Shown in pieces: positions 26,824 to 34,175 of a DNA stretch of 63,847 bases. A model generated the notes under the pieces. That model was not told where the DNA came from. It did no database searches and saw only the letters and a list, made by a program, of their open reading frames with translations. Position 1 is the stretch's first letter. Each line of letters begins with the position of its first letter. The translations under genes and the position numbers were made by a program. The stretch lies in contig NZ_BCRO01000075.1 in the NCBI RefSeq assembly GCF_001552635.1, forward strand, positions 1 to 63,847, in the 5' to 3' direction. Source of the DNA: Actinomadura hibisca NBRC 15177. GTDB taxonomy: Bacteria > Actinomycetota > Actinomycetes > Streptosporangiales > Streptosporangiaceae.

Positions 26824-26856
26824 AACGCCCCGGCCCTGCGAGGGGACCGGGGCGTT
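26824..26856 (-). terminator. Hairpin after parB
   Basis: AACGCCCCGG (26824-26833) pairs with CCGGGGCGTT (26847-26856), with an inner CCCT/AGGG extension, just beyond the parB stop. Likely terminator of the parAB transcript. Confidence 0.75.
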
Positions 26857-26877
26857 GGCAAAGCCTGGGGACGGGGG

Positions 26878-27891
26878 TCACTCGTCGAGGTCGCCGCGCA
26901 CGCCCTCGTCGTCGGGGGCCATCGACTTGATGATGCGGTCCAGGTCCTCCATCGAGGCGAACTCCACCACGATCTTGCCCTTGTTGCGGCCGAGGTCCAC
27001 GCGCACCTTGGTCTCGTAGCGGTCCGACAGCCGGTCGGCCAGGTCGCGCAGGGCGGGCGCGACCTGCTTCTTGGCGCGGCCCTGCCGGGGCTCGGGCGGC
27101 CCGTCCTCGACCTCGCGCAGCGCGATGATCTCCTCGACGGCGCGGACCGACAACCCCTCGGCGACGATGCGCTTGGCGAGGTGCTCCTGCGCCTCGGCGC
27201 TGTCCAGGCCCAGCAGGGCGCGGGCGTGCCCGGCCGACAACACCCCCGCCGCCACGCGCTGCTGCACGTTCGGCGGCAGGTTCAGCAGCCGCAGCGTGTT
27301 GGTGATGTGCGGGCGGGACCGGCCGATGCGCGCGGCCAGCGCCTCGTGCGTGGTGCCGAAGTCGTCCAGCAGCTGCCGGTAGGCGGCGGCCTCCTCCAGC
27401 GGGTTCAGCTGCTGGCGGTGCAGGTTCTCCAGGAGGGCGTCCCGGAGCATGTCGTCGTCGCCGGTGTCCCGGATGATGGCCGGGATGACCTCCAGGCCCG
27501 CCTGCCTGGCGGCGCGCAGCCGCCGCTCCCCCATGATCAGTTCGTAGGGGTGCTCGGCGTCGGCGTTGCGGCGCACCACGATCGGCTGGAGCAGGCCGAC
27601 GATGTGGATCGACTCGGCCAGCTCTTCGAGCGCCTCGTCCTCGAAGTGCCGGCGCGGCTGCCGGGCGTTGGGCCGGATCTCGTGCAGGGGGAGTTCGGCG
27701 AAGTGCGCCCCGGCGACCGGCGCGAGGCCCGGGACGGACGCGGCCGCGCCGTCCGAGCCCGCCGGGTGGGCGCCGCCGCCGTGTCCGTTCCCGGGGCCGC
27801 CCGGCTCCGGTTCCGGCTGCGGGGGCGGCGGCGGGGCGGTGGGGATGAGGGCGCCCAGGCCCTTGCCCAGGCCGCGGGGACGCTGGCTCAC
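26878..27891 (-). CDS. parB: Chromosome partitioning protein ParB
   Basis: 337-residue CTP-dependent clamp that loads at parS and organises the origin region. Starts RPRGLGKGLGALIP (ParA-contact motif), then a Pro/Gly-rich linker to about residue 65. CTPase motifs lie in ELIMGERRLRAARQAG (GERRxRA) and LLENLHRQQLNPLEEA (ENxxRxxL); the HTH is in TTHEALAARIGRSRPHITNTLRLL. The C-terminal dimerisation region has LGRNKGKIVVEFASMEDLDRII. GTG 27891 overlaps the parA stop (GTGA). Confidence 0.96.
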   Translation of the reverse strand: MSQRPRGLGKGLGALIPTAPPPPPQPEPEPGGPGNGHGGGAHPAGSDGAAASVPGLAPVAGAHFAELPLHEIRPNARQPRRHFEDEALEELAESIHIVGLLQPIVVRRNADAEHPYELIMGERRLRAARQAGLEVIPAIIRDTGDDDMLRDALLENLHRQQLNPLEEAAAYRQLLDDFGTTHEALAARIGRSRPHITNTLRLLNLPPNVQQRVAAGVLSAGHARALLGLDSAEAQEHLAKRIVAEGLSVRAVEEIIALREVEDGPPEPRQGRAKKQVAPALRDLADRLSDRYETKVRVDLGRNKGKIVVEFASMEDLDRIIKSMAPDDEGVRGDLDE

Positions 27892-29030
27892 GTGGCGGCT
27901 CCGGCGTTGCGGTGGGCCATCTCCGACGCGGCCTCGCTGTAGGCGAGCGCGCCGCTGGAACCCGGGTCGTAGGTGATGACGGACTGGCCGTAGCTGGGGG
28001 CCTCGGAGACGCGCACGCTCCGGGGGATCACGGTCTTCAGGACGATGTCTCCAAAGTGCTGCCGCACGTCCTCGGCGACCTGCGCGGCCAGCCGGGTCCG
28101 GGCGTCGTACATGGTGAGCAGGATGGTGGAGACGTTCAGCGCCGGGTTCAGGTGCGCCTTGACCAGGTCCACCGTCCGGATGAGCTGGCCGAGGCCCTCC
28201 AGCGCGTAGTACTCGCACTGGATCGGGATCAGCAGCTCGTCCCCGCCCACCAGCGCGTTGACCGTCAGCAGGCCCAGCGACGGCGGGCAGTCGATCAGGA
28301 CGTAGTCGAACTTGTCGGTCTCGTAGGCGTCCAGCGCGCGGCGCAGCCGGGACTCGCGGGCCACCTTGGAGACCAGCTCGATCTCGGCCCCGGCGAGGTT
28401 CAGCGTGGCGGGCGCGCAGAACAGGTTGGGGATGTCGGGCGCGGCCACCACGATGTCGGCCATCGGGGTGTCCTCGATCAGCACGTCGTAGATCGACGGG
28501 ATCTCCGCGTGGTGGTCCACGCCCAGCGCCGTGGAGGCGTTGCCCTGCGGGTCCAGGTCCACCACCAGCACCTGGGCGCCGTGCAGCGCCAGCGACGCGG
28601 CGATGTTCACCGAGCTGGTGGTCTTGCCGACGCCGCCCTTCTGGTTGGCGATCGTGATGACCCGGCACGCGCCGGGCCGGGGCCACTCCCGCTCCCGCCG
28701 CCCCGCCATCGCCTTGAGTGCGGTCACCGTCGTTTCATGTGAAACCTTGGCGTCCTTGAGCGCCTCGCGCACCAGTTCCGACTCCCCCTGAGATGAACGT
28801 CCCGGCGGCTGCGCGCCGCCGCTGCCCCCGGTCGGGACGTAGCCGACGTTGTCGGCGGTCCCCGACGTCGTGTCCGCCCACATCGCGTGCCCGGACGGAG
28901 CGCTCGCGGCCCCCGCCGCGCCGCCCTCCCCCGCCTCCGGCGCCTGCTCCGGCCGCTCCGGGCCGGAGGAGGAGTCGTCGGGGGATTCACCGGCGCGGTC
29001 AGGCCGGTCCACTCCTGGTCCCGTGCTCAT
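27888..29030 (-). CDS. parA: Chromosome partitioning ATPase ParA
   Basis: 380 residues. Deviant Walker A KGGVGKTTSS follows ITIANQ; Walker A' is VDLDPQGNAS and Walker B is YVLIDCPPSLG. About 120 residues precede the ATPase core, Gly/Ser/Pro/Glu-rich then helical (ESELVREALKDAKVSHETTVTALKAMAGR), longer than in minimal ParA. A parS site is embedded in the KVSHET codons. ATG 29030 overlaps the rsmG stop (ATGA). It drives segregation of ParB-parS complexes on the nucleoid. Confidence 0.95.
   Translation of the reverse strand: MSTGPGVDRPDRAGESPDDSSSGPERPEQAPEAGEGGAAGAASAPSGHAMWADTTSGTADNVGYVPTGGSGGAQPPGRSSQGESELVREALKDAKVSHETTVTALKAMAGRREREWPRPGACRVITIANQKGGVGKTTSSVNIAASLALHGAQVLVVDLDPQGNASTALGVDHHAEIPSIYDVLIEDTPMADIVVAAPDIPNLFCAPATLNLAGAEIELVSKVARESRLRRALDAYETDKFDYVLIDCPPSLGLLTVNALVGGDELLIPIQCEYYALEGLGQLIRTVDLVKAHLNPALNVSTILLTMYDARTRLAAQVAEDVRQHFGDIVLKTVIPRSVRVSEAPSYGQSVITYDPGSSGALAYSEAASEMAHRNAGAAT
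28732..28745. promoter_or_regulatory. parS: parS site inside parA
   Basis: GTTTCATGTGAAAC differs from the consensus only at one central base (T for C) and lies in the 5' third of parA. Confidence 0.85.
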
Positions 29031-29680
29031 GAAGACCTCTTCTTCCTCGACCCTTGAGCGCGCCGGGGCGCGCTATCGGCGACCACACGGACAAGCGTTG
29101 TCGGCGGGTCGACCTTACCGCGCCCGACTTGCAGCAGTTCGGTGGTCCGCACCCCGAACCGCGACAGAACGGGACGGGCCTCCTCCAGCTCCACGGCGGC
29201 GCGCTCTCCCTTGAGGGCGAGCAGTTCCCCACCCGGACGCAACAGGGGAAGCGCCCACTTGGCCAGCCGCTCCAGCGGGGCGACCGCGCGGGCGGTGACC
29301 ACGTCCGCCGCGAAGTCCTTGGCGACCTCCTCGGCGCGGCCCCGGCGGACCTCGACGTTCTTCAGTTCGAGCAGCGCCACGGCCTCGTCGAGGAACGTGG
29401 TCCGGCGCAGCAGCGGCTCCAGCAGCGTGATCCGCAGGTCGGGGCGGACGATCGCCAGCACCAGGCCGGGCAGCCCGGCGCCCGAGCCGACGTCCACCAC
29501 GGTGGCGTGCTCGGGGATCGCCTCGGCCACCACCGCGCAGTTGATCAGATGGCGCTCCCAGAGGCGGTCGACCTCGCGCGGGCCGATCAGCCCCCGCTCC
29601 ACCCCCGGCCCGGCCAGGAAGTCCGCATAGCGCTCCGCGATGGGCAGTGTGTCACCGAATACCTCACGTGCAGTCCCCAC
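29027..29680 (-). CDS. rsmG: 16S rRNA (guanine-527-N7) methyltransferase
   Basis: SAM-dependent methyltransferase modifying G527 of 16S rRNA; loss in Streptomyces and Mycobacterium gives low-level streptomycin resistance. AREVFGDTLPIAERYADFLAGPG, RGLIGPREVDRLWERHLINC, VVDVGSGAGLPGLVLAIVRPD (SAM loop) and LLEPLLRRTTFLDE are diagnostic. GTG 29680 is chosen because family homology begins at REVFGD; GTG 29761 would add 27 unconserved residues. The stop overlaps parA. It is cut off from jag by a reverse-oriented gene, so it needs its own promoter near 29690-29850. Confidence 0.92.
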   Translation of the reverse strand: MGTAREVFGDTLPIAERYADFLAGPGVERGLIGPREVDRLWERHLINCAVVAEAIPEHATVVDVGSGAGLPGLVLAIVRPDLRITLLEPLLRRTTFLDEAVALLELKNVEVRRGRAEEVAKDFAADVVTARAVAPLERLAKWALPLLRPGGELLALKGERAAVELEEARPVLSRFGVRTTELLQVGRGKVDPPTTLVRVVADSAPRRAQGSRKKRSS

Positions 29681-29849
29681 CGAACGAATCGTTCCACAAA
29701 ACCACCCGGCGACGTACTCGCGAAACGGGGCGATGACCTTGGGGAGGGCGGCCCCGGGCACAGCCGTGCCCGAAGGCGCGCATATTCGGCGCCACCGGGG
29801 TAGAGGGAGACCAGTGCTGCCCGCCCTTCACGGAAGGAGGCTCCGAGCC

Positions 29850-30305
29850 ATGGGTATCGGAGTCAGTCTGGCTTTCATCGCCATCGGCGCGATCCTCGCC
29901 TTCGCCCTCAACGTCGACGTCAGCGGCGTCAACATCACCATGGTCGGCCTCATCCTGATCCTGGTGGGGGCCATCAGCATGGCCTTCACCCTGCTGTACA
30001 CCCGGCCGCGCCGCCGCGCCGGGCAGATCGTCGGCGCCGACCCCGCCTACGGGGACGAGGGCGCGCCCGTTGAGACGGTCATCAAGGAGGAGCGCATCAT
30101 CGAGCGCCCCGTGGACGCGGCGACCGGCGCCCCCGTCGAGCGGGTCGAGCGGGTCGTCGAGCGCCCCGCGACGCCCCGGCACCCCGGCGGCCACAGCGGC
30201 CAGGACCCGGCCATCGCCCAGGATCCCGCCTACGCGCAGGACCCCGCCATCCAGAACGTGACGCCGATCCCCGCCGAGCGGCGCGTTCCCCGCGAGCGGG
30301 ACTGA
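29850..30305 (+). CDS. DUF6458 family small membrane protein
   Basis: 151 residues. Two membrane segments (IGVSLAFIAIGAILAFALNV and VNITMVGLILILVGAISMAFTLLYT) are joined by a short outer loop and followed by an Arg-rich, then acidic and Pro-rich cytoplasmic tail with repeats (RVERVVERP; AIAQDPAYAQDPAIQ). The N-terminal 60 residues match the DUF6458 type; function unknown. ATG 29850 has an excellent GGAAGGAGG ribosome site. It is oriented against its neighbours, inside what is normally a continuous jag-rsmG-parA operon. Confidence 0.85.
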   Translation: MGIGVSLAFIAIGAILAFALNVDVSGVNITMVGLILILVGAISMAFTLLYTRPRRRAGQIVGADPAYGDEGAPVETVIKEERIIERPVDAATGAPVERVERVVERPATPRHPGGHSGQDPAIAQDPAYAQDPAIQNVTPIPAERRVPRERD

Positions 30306-30781
30306 CCCACCGGCGCACCGATCGCCCACCGGCCACCCGTCGTGACGATCGCAACCGAACGGACTGAACGCTCGTGCGAGCAGCGCACCCTAAGACCACC
30401 ACCAGGACCACCGCCCCCCACGACGGACCCGGGACCGCCGGCCACCAGCGCCGGAGACCGGCGCGCCCCGGCGCCCAGATGACGAAACCGGTCTGAACCG
30501 CCGCCGACGGCCGGTTTCCAGAACGCTCGGTGTGCTACGGCGGCGGTGCACACCGAGCCCCCGCAGAGGCCCCGCACCCCGGATTTTGGGGGCGGGGTCT
30601 CTGCCCGTCCAGGTCCGTGGACCGGGCTCAAGAACCTCAACTGGCGCGCGAGAGACTAACCGGCCCGGGGAAGCAACGCCGAAGGCGAGCTTCCCCGGGC
30701 CGGATCGCGAAGCGATGTGGCTCTCGCCAAGACACGGTCAGGGGCGAGCCGCCAGACGAGCCCCTGGGCCGGGGCTTCAAT
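30306..30781. other. Highly structured gene-free stretch between DUF6458 and jag
   Basis: 476 bp without a convincing gene but with successive inverted repeats: 30484-30518 (GAAACCGG/CCGGTTTC), 30528-30555 (CGGTGTGC/GCACACCG), 30563-30604 (13-bp stem with one G-T pair, extended inward by ACCCC/GGGG), 30612-30623 (GGTCC/GGACC), 30660-30703 (perfect 15-bp stem CCGGCCCGGGGAAGC, 14-nt loop) and 30739-30766 (CAGGGGC/GCCCCTG). The last pair could terminate jag transcription; the array as a whole looks like a structured RNA or mobile remnant. Confidence 0.7.
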
Positions 30782-31267
30782 TCAAGAAGGGTGGACGACC
30801 ACGTAGCGGTCGGGCTCCTCGCCCTCGGACTCGCTGCGCAGGCCCGCCTCGGCGACCGCGTCGTGGACGATCTTGCGCTCGAACGGCGTCATCGGCGCCA
30901 GCGGCTTGGCCTGGCCGCCCCGCTTGACCTCGTCGGCCACGTCCTGGCCGAGCTTGGTCAGCTCCGCGCGGCGGCGCTCGCGGTAGCCGCCGATGTCCAG
31001 CATCAGCCGGGTGCGGTTGCCGGTCTGGCGGTGCACGGCCAGGCGGGTCAGCTCCTGGAGGGCCTCCAGGACCTCGCCGCGCTTGCCGACCAGCTCGTCC
31101 AGGGAGCCGCCGACCACCGCGACCATCGCGCGCTCGCCCTCGACGTCCATGTCGATGTCGCCGTCGTAGTCACCGATGTCCAGCAGGCCCTCGATGTAGT
31201 CGGCGGCGATCTCGCCTTCCTGTTCGAGCGCCTGGACGTCGACCTCGGTGGTGTCGGTCTGGCTCAA
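30782..31267 (-). CDS. jag: Jag/KhpB-like R3H and KH domain RNA-binding protein
   Basis: 161 residues. KH-like domain with GSLDELVGKRGEVLEALQELTRLAVHR, then R3H domain with RERRRAELTKLGQDVADEV and LAPMTPFERKIVHDAV. The family binds RNA and affects cell division and elongation; it is normally co-transcribed with yidC. The acidic N-terminus (about 40 residues) replaces the Jag-N domain of Firmicutes. TTG 31267 is accepted as start because AAGGAGAT precedes it at correct spacing. It follows yidC by 37 bp. Confidence 0.92.
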   Translation of the reverse strand: MSQTDTTEVDVQALEQEGEIAADYIEGLLDIGDYDGDIDMDVEGERAMVAVVGGSLDELVGKRGEVLEALQELTRLAVHRQTGNRTRLMLDIGGYRERRRAELTKLGQDVADEVKRGGQAKPLAPMTPFERKIVHDAVAEAGLRSESEGEEPDRYVVVHPS

Positions 31268-31304
31268 CGGGGATCTCCTTCTTCGGCGCGGACCGGGGTC
31301 AAAA

Positions 31305-32261
31305 CTAGCGCTTCGGGGTGCCGCTGCGCTTGCTGCGCGGCTTGCGCGTCGGCTGGTTGCGGACGGCCTTCGGCTTGTCCTCGGGCTCGGGGACCGGGTC
31401 GGCGTCCTTCTTCAGCTTGGCCTTGATGCCGGTCGGGGCGGGGGCGGCCTTGCCGCCCTTGCCCGTGGCCGTACCGGCGGCGGGCTCCCCGTTGGCGCCC
31501 AGCGGCGGGTACTTGGAGTAGATGTAGTGCTGCTGCACCAGGGTCCAGCTGTTGGAGGTCACCCAGTACATCAGCACGCCCAGCGGGAAGCCGAGGCCGA
31601 ACAGGCCGAACAGCGGGGCCAGGAAGACCATCATCTTCTGGGCCTGCATCATCGGGTTGTTCTCGTCGGTGACCGGCTGGCGCTTCATGCTGGCCCGCAC
31701 GGTGAAGAAGGTGGTGCAGGAGCTGATCACCACGGCGATGCCGGTGATGACGATCGCGCTCCAGCTCTTCGGGTCGGCGCCGAAGGCGTTCAGGAAGGTG
31801 TCGGGGATGTGCGCCCCGAAGATGTTGGCCTTCTGCGCGCTGGACACCAGGTCCGGGGTGACGGCGAACACGCCCTCGCCCGGCTTGGCGTCGGAGATGC
31901 GCTTCAGCACCTGGAACAGGCCGATGAACACCGGCATCTGCACCAGGATCGGCAGGCAGCCCGACAGCGGGTTGGCGCCGTTCTCCTGGTAGAGCTTCAT
32001 GACCTCCTGGTTGAGGCGCTGCTTGTCGTTCTTGTACTTCTTGCGCAGCGCCTGAACCTTCGGGTTCAGCTCCTGCATCTTCCGGGAGGCGTGGATCTGT
32101 TTGACGAACAGCGGCACCAGCAACAACCGCAGCAGGACGGTGAGCAGGATGATCGAGCCGCCCCACGCCCATCCACTGTCCTTGTCGATGCCGACGGAGC
32201 TCAGCCCCGTGTGAATCCACACGATCAGCTGGGCGACGATCGAGTACAACCAGTCAAGCAC
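31305..32261 (-). CDS. yidC: Membrane protein insertase YidC
   Basis: 318-residue Oxa1-superfamily insertase that integrates membrane proteins alone or with SecYEG. First helix LYSIVAQLIVWIHTGL, then GGSIILLTVLLRLLLVPLFVKQ with the conserved groove Arg, the coiled cytoplasmic loop KMQELNPKVQALRKKYKNDKQ, and NPLSGCLPILVQMPVFIGLF. A basic C-terminal tail (KPRSKRSG) can contact ribosomes. GTG 32261 has an AAGGAG ribosome site inside the end of yidD; the two genes overlap by 8 bp. Confidence 0.96.
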   Translation of the reverse strand: MLDWLYSIVAQLIVWIHTGLSSVGIDKDSGWAWGGSIILLTVLLRLLLVPLFVKQIHASRKMQELNPKVQALRKKYKNDKQRLNQEVMKLYQENGANPLSGCLPILVQMPVFIGLFQVLKRISDAKPGEGVFAVTPDLVSSAQKANIFGAHIPDTFLNAFGADPKSWSAIVITGIAVVISSCTTFFTVRASMKRQPVTDENNPMMQAQKMMVFLAPLFGLFGLGFPLGVLMYWVTSNSWTLVQQHYIYSKYPPLGANGEPAAGTATGKGGKAAPAPTGIKAKLKKDADPVPEPEDKPKAVRNQPTRKPRSKRSGTPKR

Positions 32262-32667
32262 CGGGCAGCTCCTTGGGCTCTGCTAGGGCGGGGCCGCTCT
32301 CCTCGCGGCCGGAGGTGTGGGTGGGTGCCGCGTCCCTGTTCCGGCGCGGCGGCACGGGATCGTGCCCGCCGCGGTGGAACGGGTGGCACCGGCCGATCCG
32401 GCGGGCGGTCAGCCAGGTGCCGCGCAGCGCGCCGTGCGTCTGGAGGGCCTCCAGGCCGTAGGCGCTGCAGGTGGGCTGGAAGCGGCACTGCTGCCCGAGC
32501 AGGGGGCTCAAGAAGCGGCGGTAGGCACGGACCAGCAGGATCAGCGCGCGGGCCGCCGGGCTCGGCGACGCGTCGCGCCCGTCGGCGTCCGGGGCCGGCC
32601 CGGCGACCGGGCTCGGCACGCCGGCCGCCTGGTCACCGGGGGCGGGCGCCCCAGGCCGATCGGTCAT
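32254..32667 (-). CDS. yidD: Membrane protein insertion efficiency factor YidD
   Basis: 137 residues. The core from about 38 to 105 is typical: RALILLVRAYRRFLSPLLGQQCRFQPTCSAYGLEALQTHGALRGTWL and RIGRCHPFHRGGHDPVP with three conserved cysteines. Pro/Ala-rich extensions at both ends are additional. It is a peripheral membrane protein thought to aid YidC. Its ATG overlaps the rnpA stop (ATGA). Confidence 0.93.
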   Translation of the reverse strand: MTDRPGAPAPGDQAAGVPSPVAGPAPDADGRDASPSPAARALILLVRAYRRFLSPLLGQQCRFQPTCSAYGLEALQTHGALRGTWLTARRIGRCHPFHRGGHDPVPPRRNRDAAPTHTSGREESGPALAEPKELPGA

Positions 32668-33053
32668 CTGTGCCCCTTGGACGTGGGCCGCAGCAGCCGG
32701 TCGAGCGCCGACTCCAGATCCGCGGCCAGGTCGTCATGGCGCGCCGTTCCCGCGGCGGGGTTGGCGCGCACTACGAGCAGGCTACCCCCCGGCAGTCGAT
32801 CGAGGTGCGCGCGCACCAGGTGGCGCAACCGGCGCTGGACGCGGTTGCGCACCACGGCGTTGCCGACCGCCTTGGACACGATGAAGCCCACCAGCGACGC
32901 CGCGCCGGTTTCCCGGTCGGGCCCCTGGTCGGCCTGGGCGTCCTCACGGCGCAGCAGGTGCACGACGACAGTTGGCCGTCCGGCGCGGCGACCGCGCCGG
33001 ACGGCCAACGTGAACTCGTCCCGCCGCCGCATCCGGTGTCCGGACGGCAGCAT
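32664..33053 (-). CDS. rnpA: Ribonuclease P protein component
   Basis: 129 residues that assist the RNase P RNA in removing 5' leaders from tRNA precursors. Starts MLPSGHRMRRRDEFTLAVRRGRRAG; the RNA-binding signature is VSKAVGNAVVRNRVQRRLRHLVR. Normal length. It sits 12 bp after rpmH in the classical operon and overlaps yidD by 4 nt. Confidence 0.95.
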   Translation of the reverse strand: MLPSGHRMRRRDEFTLAVRRGRRAGRPTVVVHLLRREDAQADQGPDRETGAASLVGFIVSKAVGNAVVRNRVQRRLRHLVRAHLDRLPGGSLLVVRANPAAGTARHDDLAADLESALDRLLRPTSKGHR

Positions 33054-33065
33054 GTGAGGGGTCTG

Positions 33066-33203
33066 TCAGACCGCGATGCGGGCGCGGCCCTTGCCGCGCC
33101 GCGCGGAGAGGACGGCGCGGCCGGCGCGGGTGCGCATGCGCAGCCGGAAGCCGTGCTTCTTGTGGCGACGACGGTTGTTCGGCTGGAAAGTACGCTTGCT
33201 CAC
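33066..33203 (-). CDS. rpmH: 50S ribosomal protein L34
   Basis: 45 residues starting MSKRTFQPNNRRRHKKHGF and ending with RMRTRAGRAVLSARRGKG and RARIAV: a textbook L34. GTG 33203 with CTGGAGCCTC upstream. It heads the rpmH-rnpA-yidD-yidC-jag operon and is divergent from dnaA across about 970 bp. Confidence 0.97.
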   Translation of the reverse strand: MSKRTFQPNNRRRHKKHGFRLRMRTRAGRAVLSARRGKGRARIAV

Positions 33204-33582
33204 TTGAGGCTCCAGTGCTGCGGTCGGGTTGTCTTAGGCGCGATGTGTCGCATCGAGGGCCGCGTCCGGTCCCCCGCAGCGGGGGCCCACCCGGGCGATG
33301 GAGGCGGGCACGCGTCATCTCCGTCGATGCGACTCGACCTCAGCACGTTACGGGCTGGCTGCCCATCAGGTCAAACGGAGACCTTCTCCGCCAGAGGGCG
33401 CGCCGGGGCCGCGCGCCTTTCCCCGGGACGGTGCCCGGCGGGCCTCGGGTGTGCGCTATTGCACTTCCTCCCCGCGTTCTCCACAAGAAGGGGTGCAAGA
33501 CCGCTTTGTCACCCGAGTCGAGGCCGAGATCCCAGCGCGCGGCCGTTCTTCGCCCTCAGCGAATCCGGGACGTGGATATCCC

Positions 33583-33601
33583 TGTGGACAACTGTGCACA
33601 A
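33583..33601. promoter_or_regulatory. Pair of DnaA boxes upstream of dnaA
   Basis: TGTGGACAA (33583-33591; perfect complement of TTGTCCACA) and TGTGCACAA (33593-33601), one base apart. Confidence 0.8.
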
Positions 33602-33861
33602 CCACCCTTCGCCGGGGGACTGTCGGCGCCCTCCGTCGGCTCCTTTCCACCGCCATTCGCAGGGGGCCCCGGCTTCGTCCCGCTCCCTCCCCGGCGCGAC
33701 GGCGGCGGCATTCCGAGAACGCGCGGGCGAACTGCCCGGCCGTCCCCGTTCCGCTCCCCGCGCAAGCATTCCCAGCTCGCGCGCGTGAGGGGATGATCTT
33801 GCGCGGGTAGGGAGGTGACCGGGGGTGATGGACGATGACCTTGGGGCGAATCCCGTTCGTG

Positions 33862-33933
33862 TTGCGGGGGGCCGACGGCAGCGGCTAGGGTTCTGGCCGT
33901 AGCCGACCCGTCTGTGCGTCGGCCTTCTTTTTC
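33862..33933 (+). promoter_or_regulatory. Promoter-like element abutting an intrinsic-terminator-like hairpin
   Basis: TTGCGG (33862-33867), 18-bp spacer, TAGGGT (33886-33891) resembles a housekeeping promoter reading toward dnaA. A stem GCCGAC/GTCGGC (33902-33923) then lies immediately before CTTCTTTTT. A transcript from this promoter would begin with, or be ended by, the hairpin. Confidence 0.5.
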
Positions 33934-34037
33934 GGGTACCGCGGACGGCGGCATCCGGGACTCCCCTTAGAACGGCACCGAGCGATCCCGTGCGCCCTCA
34001 GGGCTTTTGCACAGGGATCTCGTGCTCATGCACAGCA

Positions 34038-34058
34038 TGTGGACAACTCTGTGGACAA
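34038..34058. promoter_or_regulatory. Two perfect DnaA boxes before dnaA
   Basis: TGTGGACAA occurs at 34038-34046 and 34050-34058, same orientation, 12 bp apart (about one helical turn), about 120 bp upstream of the dnaA start. Suitable for autorepression by DnaA. Confidence 0.88.
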
Positions 34059-34175
34059 CTCGTGAGAGAGTAAGTCCCTCGCGGCGCCGCCGTGCTCACT
34101 GGGACGGGCCTCGCGCGCAGGCGATCCGGGCGGTCCGGTGTGCCGGTCTACAGAGTTTGGGGAGGGACCTTGCGC

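Larger units (their letters stand above)
33204..34175. other. rpmH-dnaA intergenic region
   Basis: 972 bp holding the divergent rpmH and dnaA promoters, two groups of DnaA boxes (33583-33601 and 34038-34058), and a promoter-like sequence with an adjoining hairpin (33862-33933). I find no protein gene; frames here lack family matches. Confidence 0.7.
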
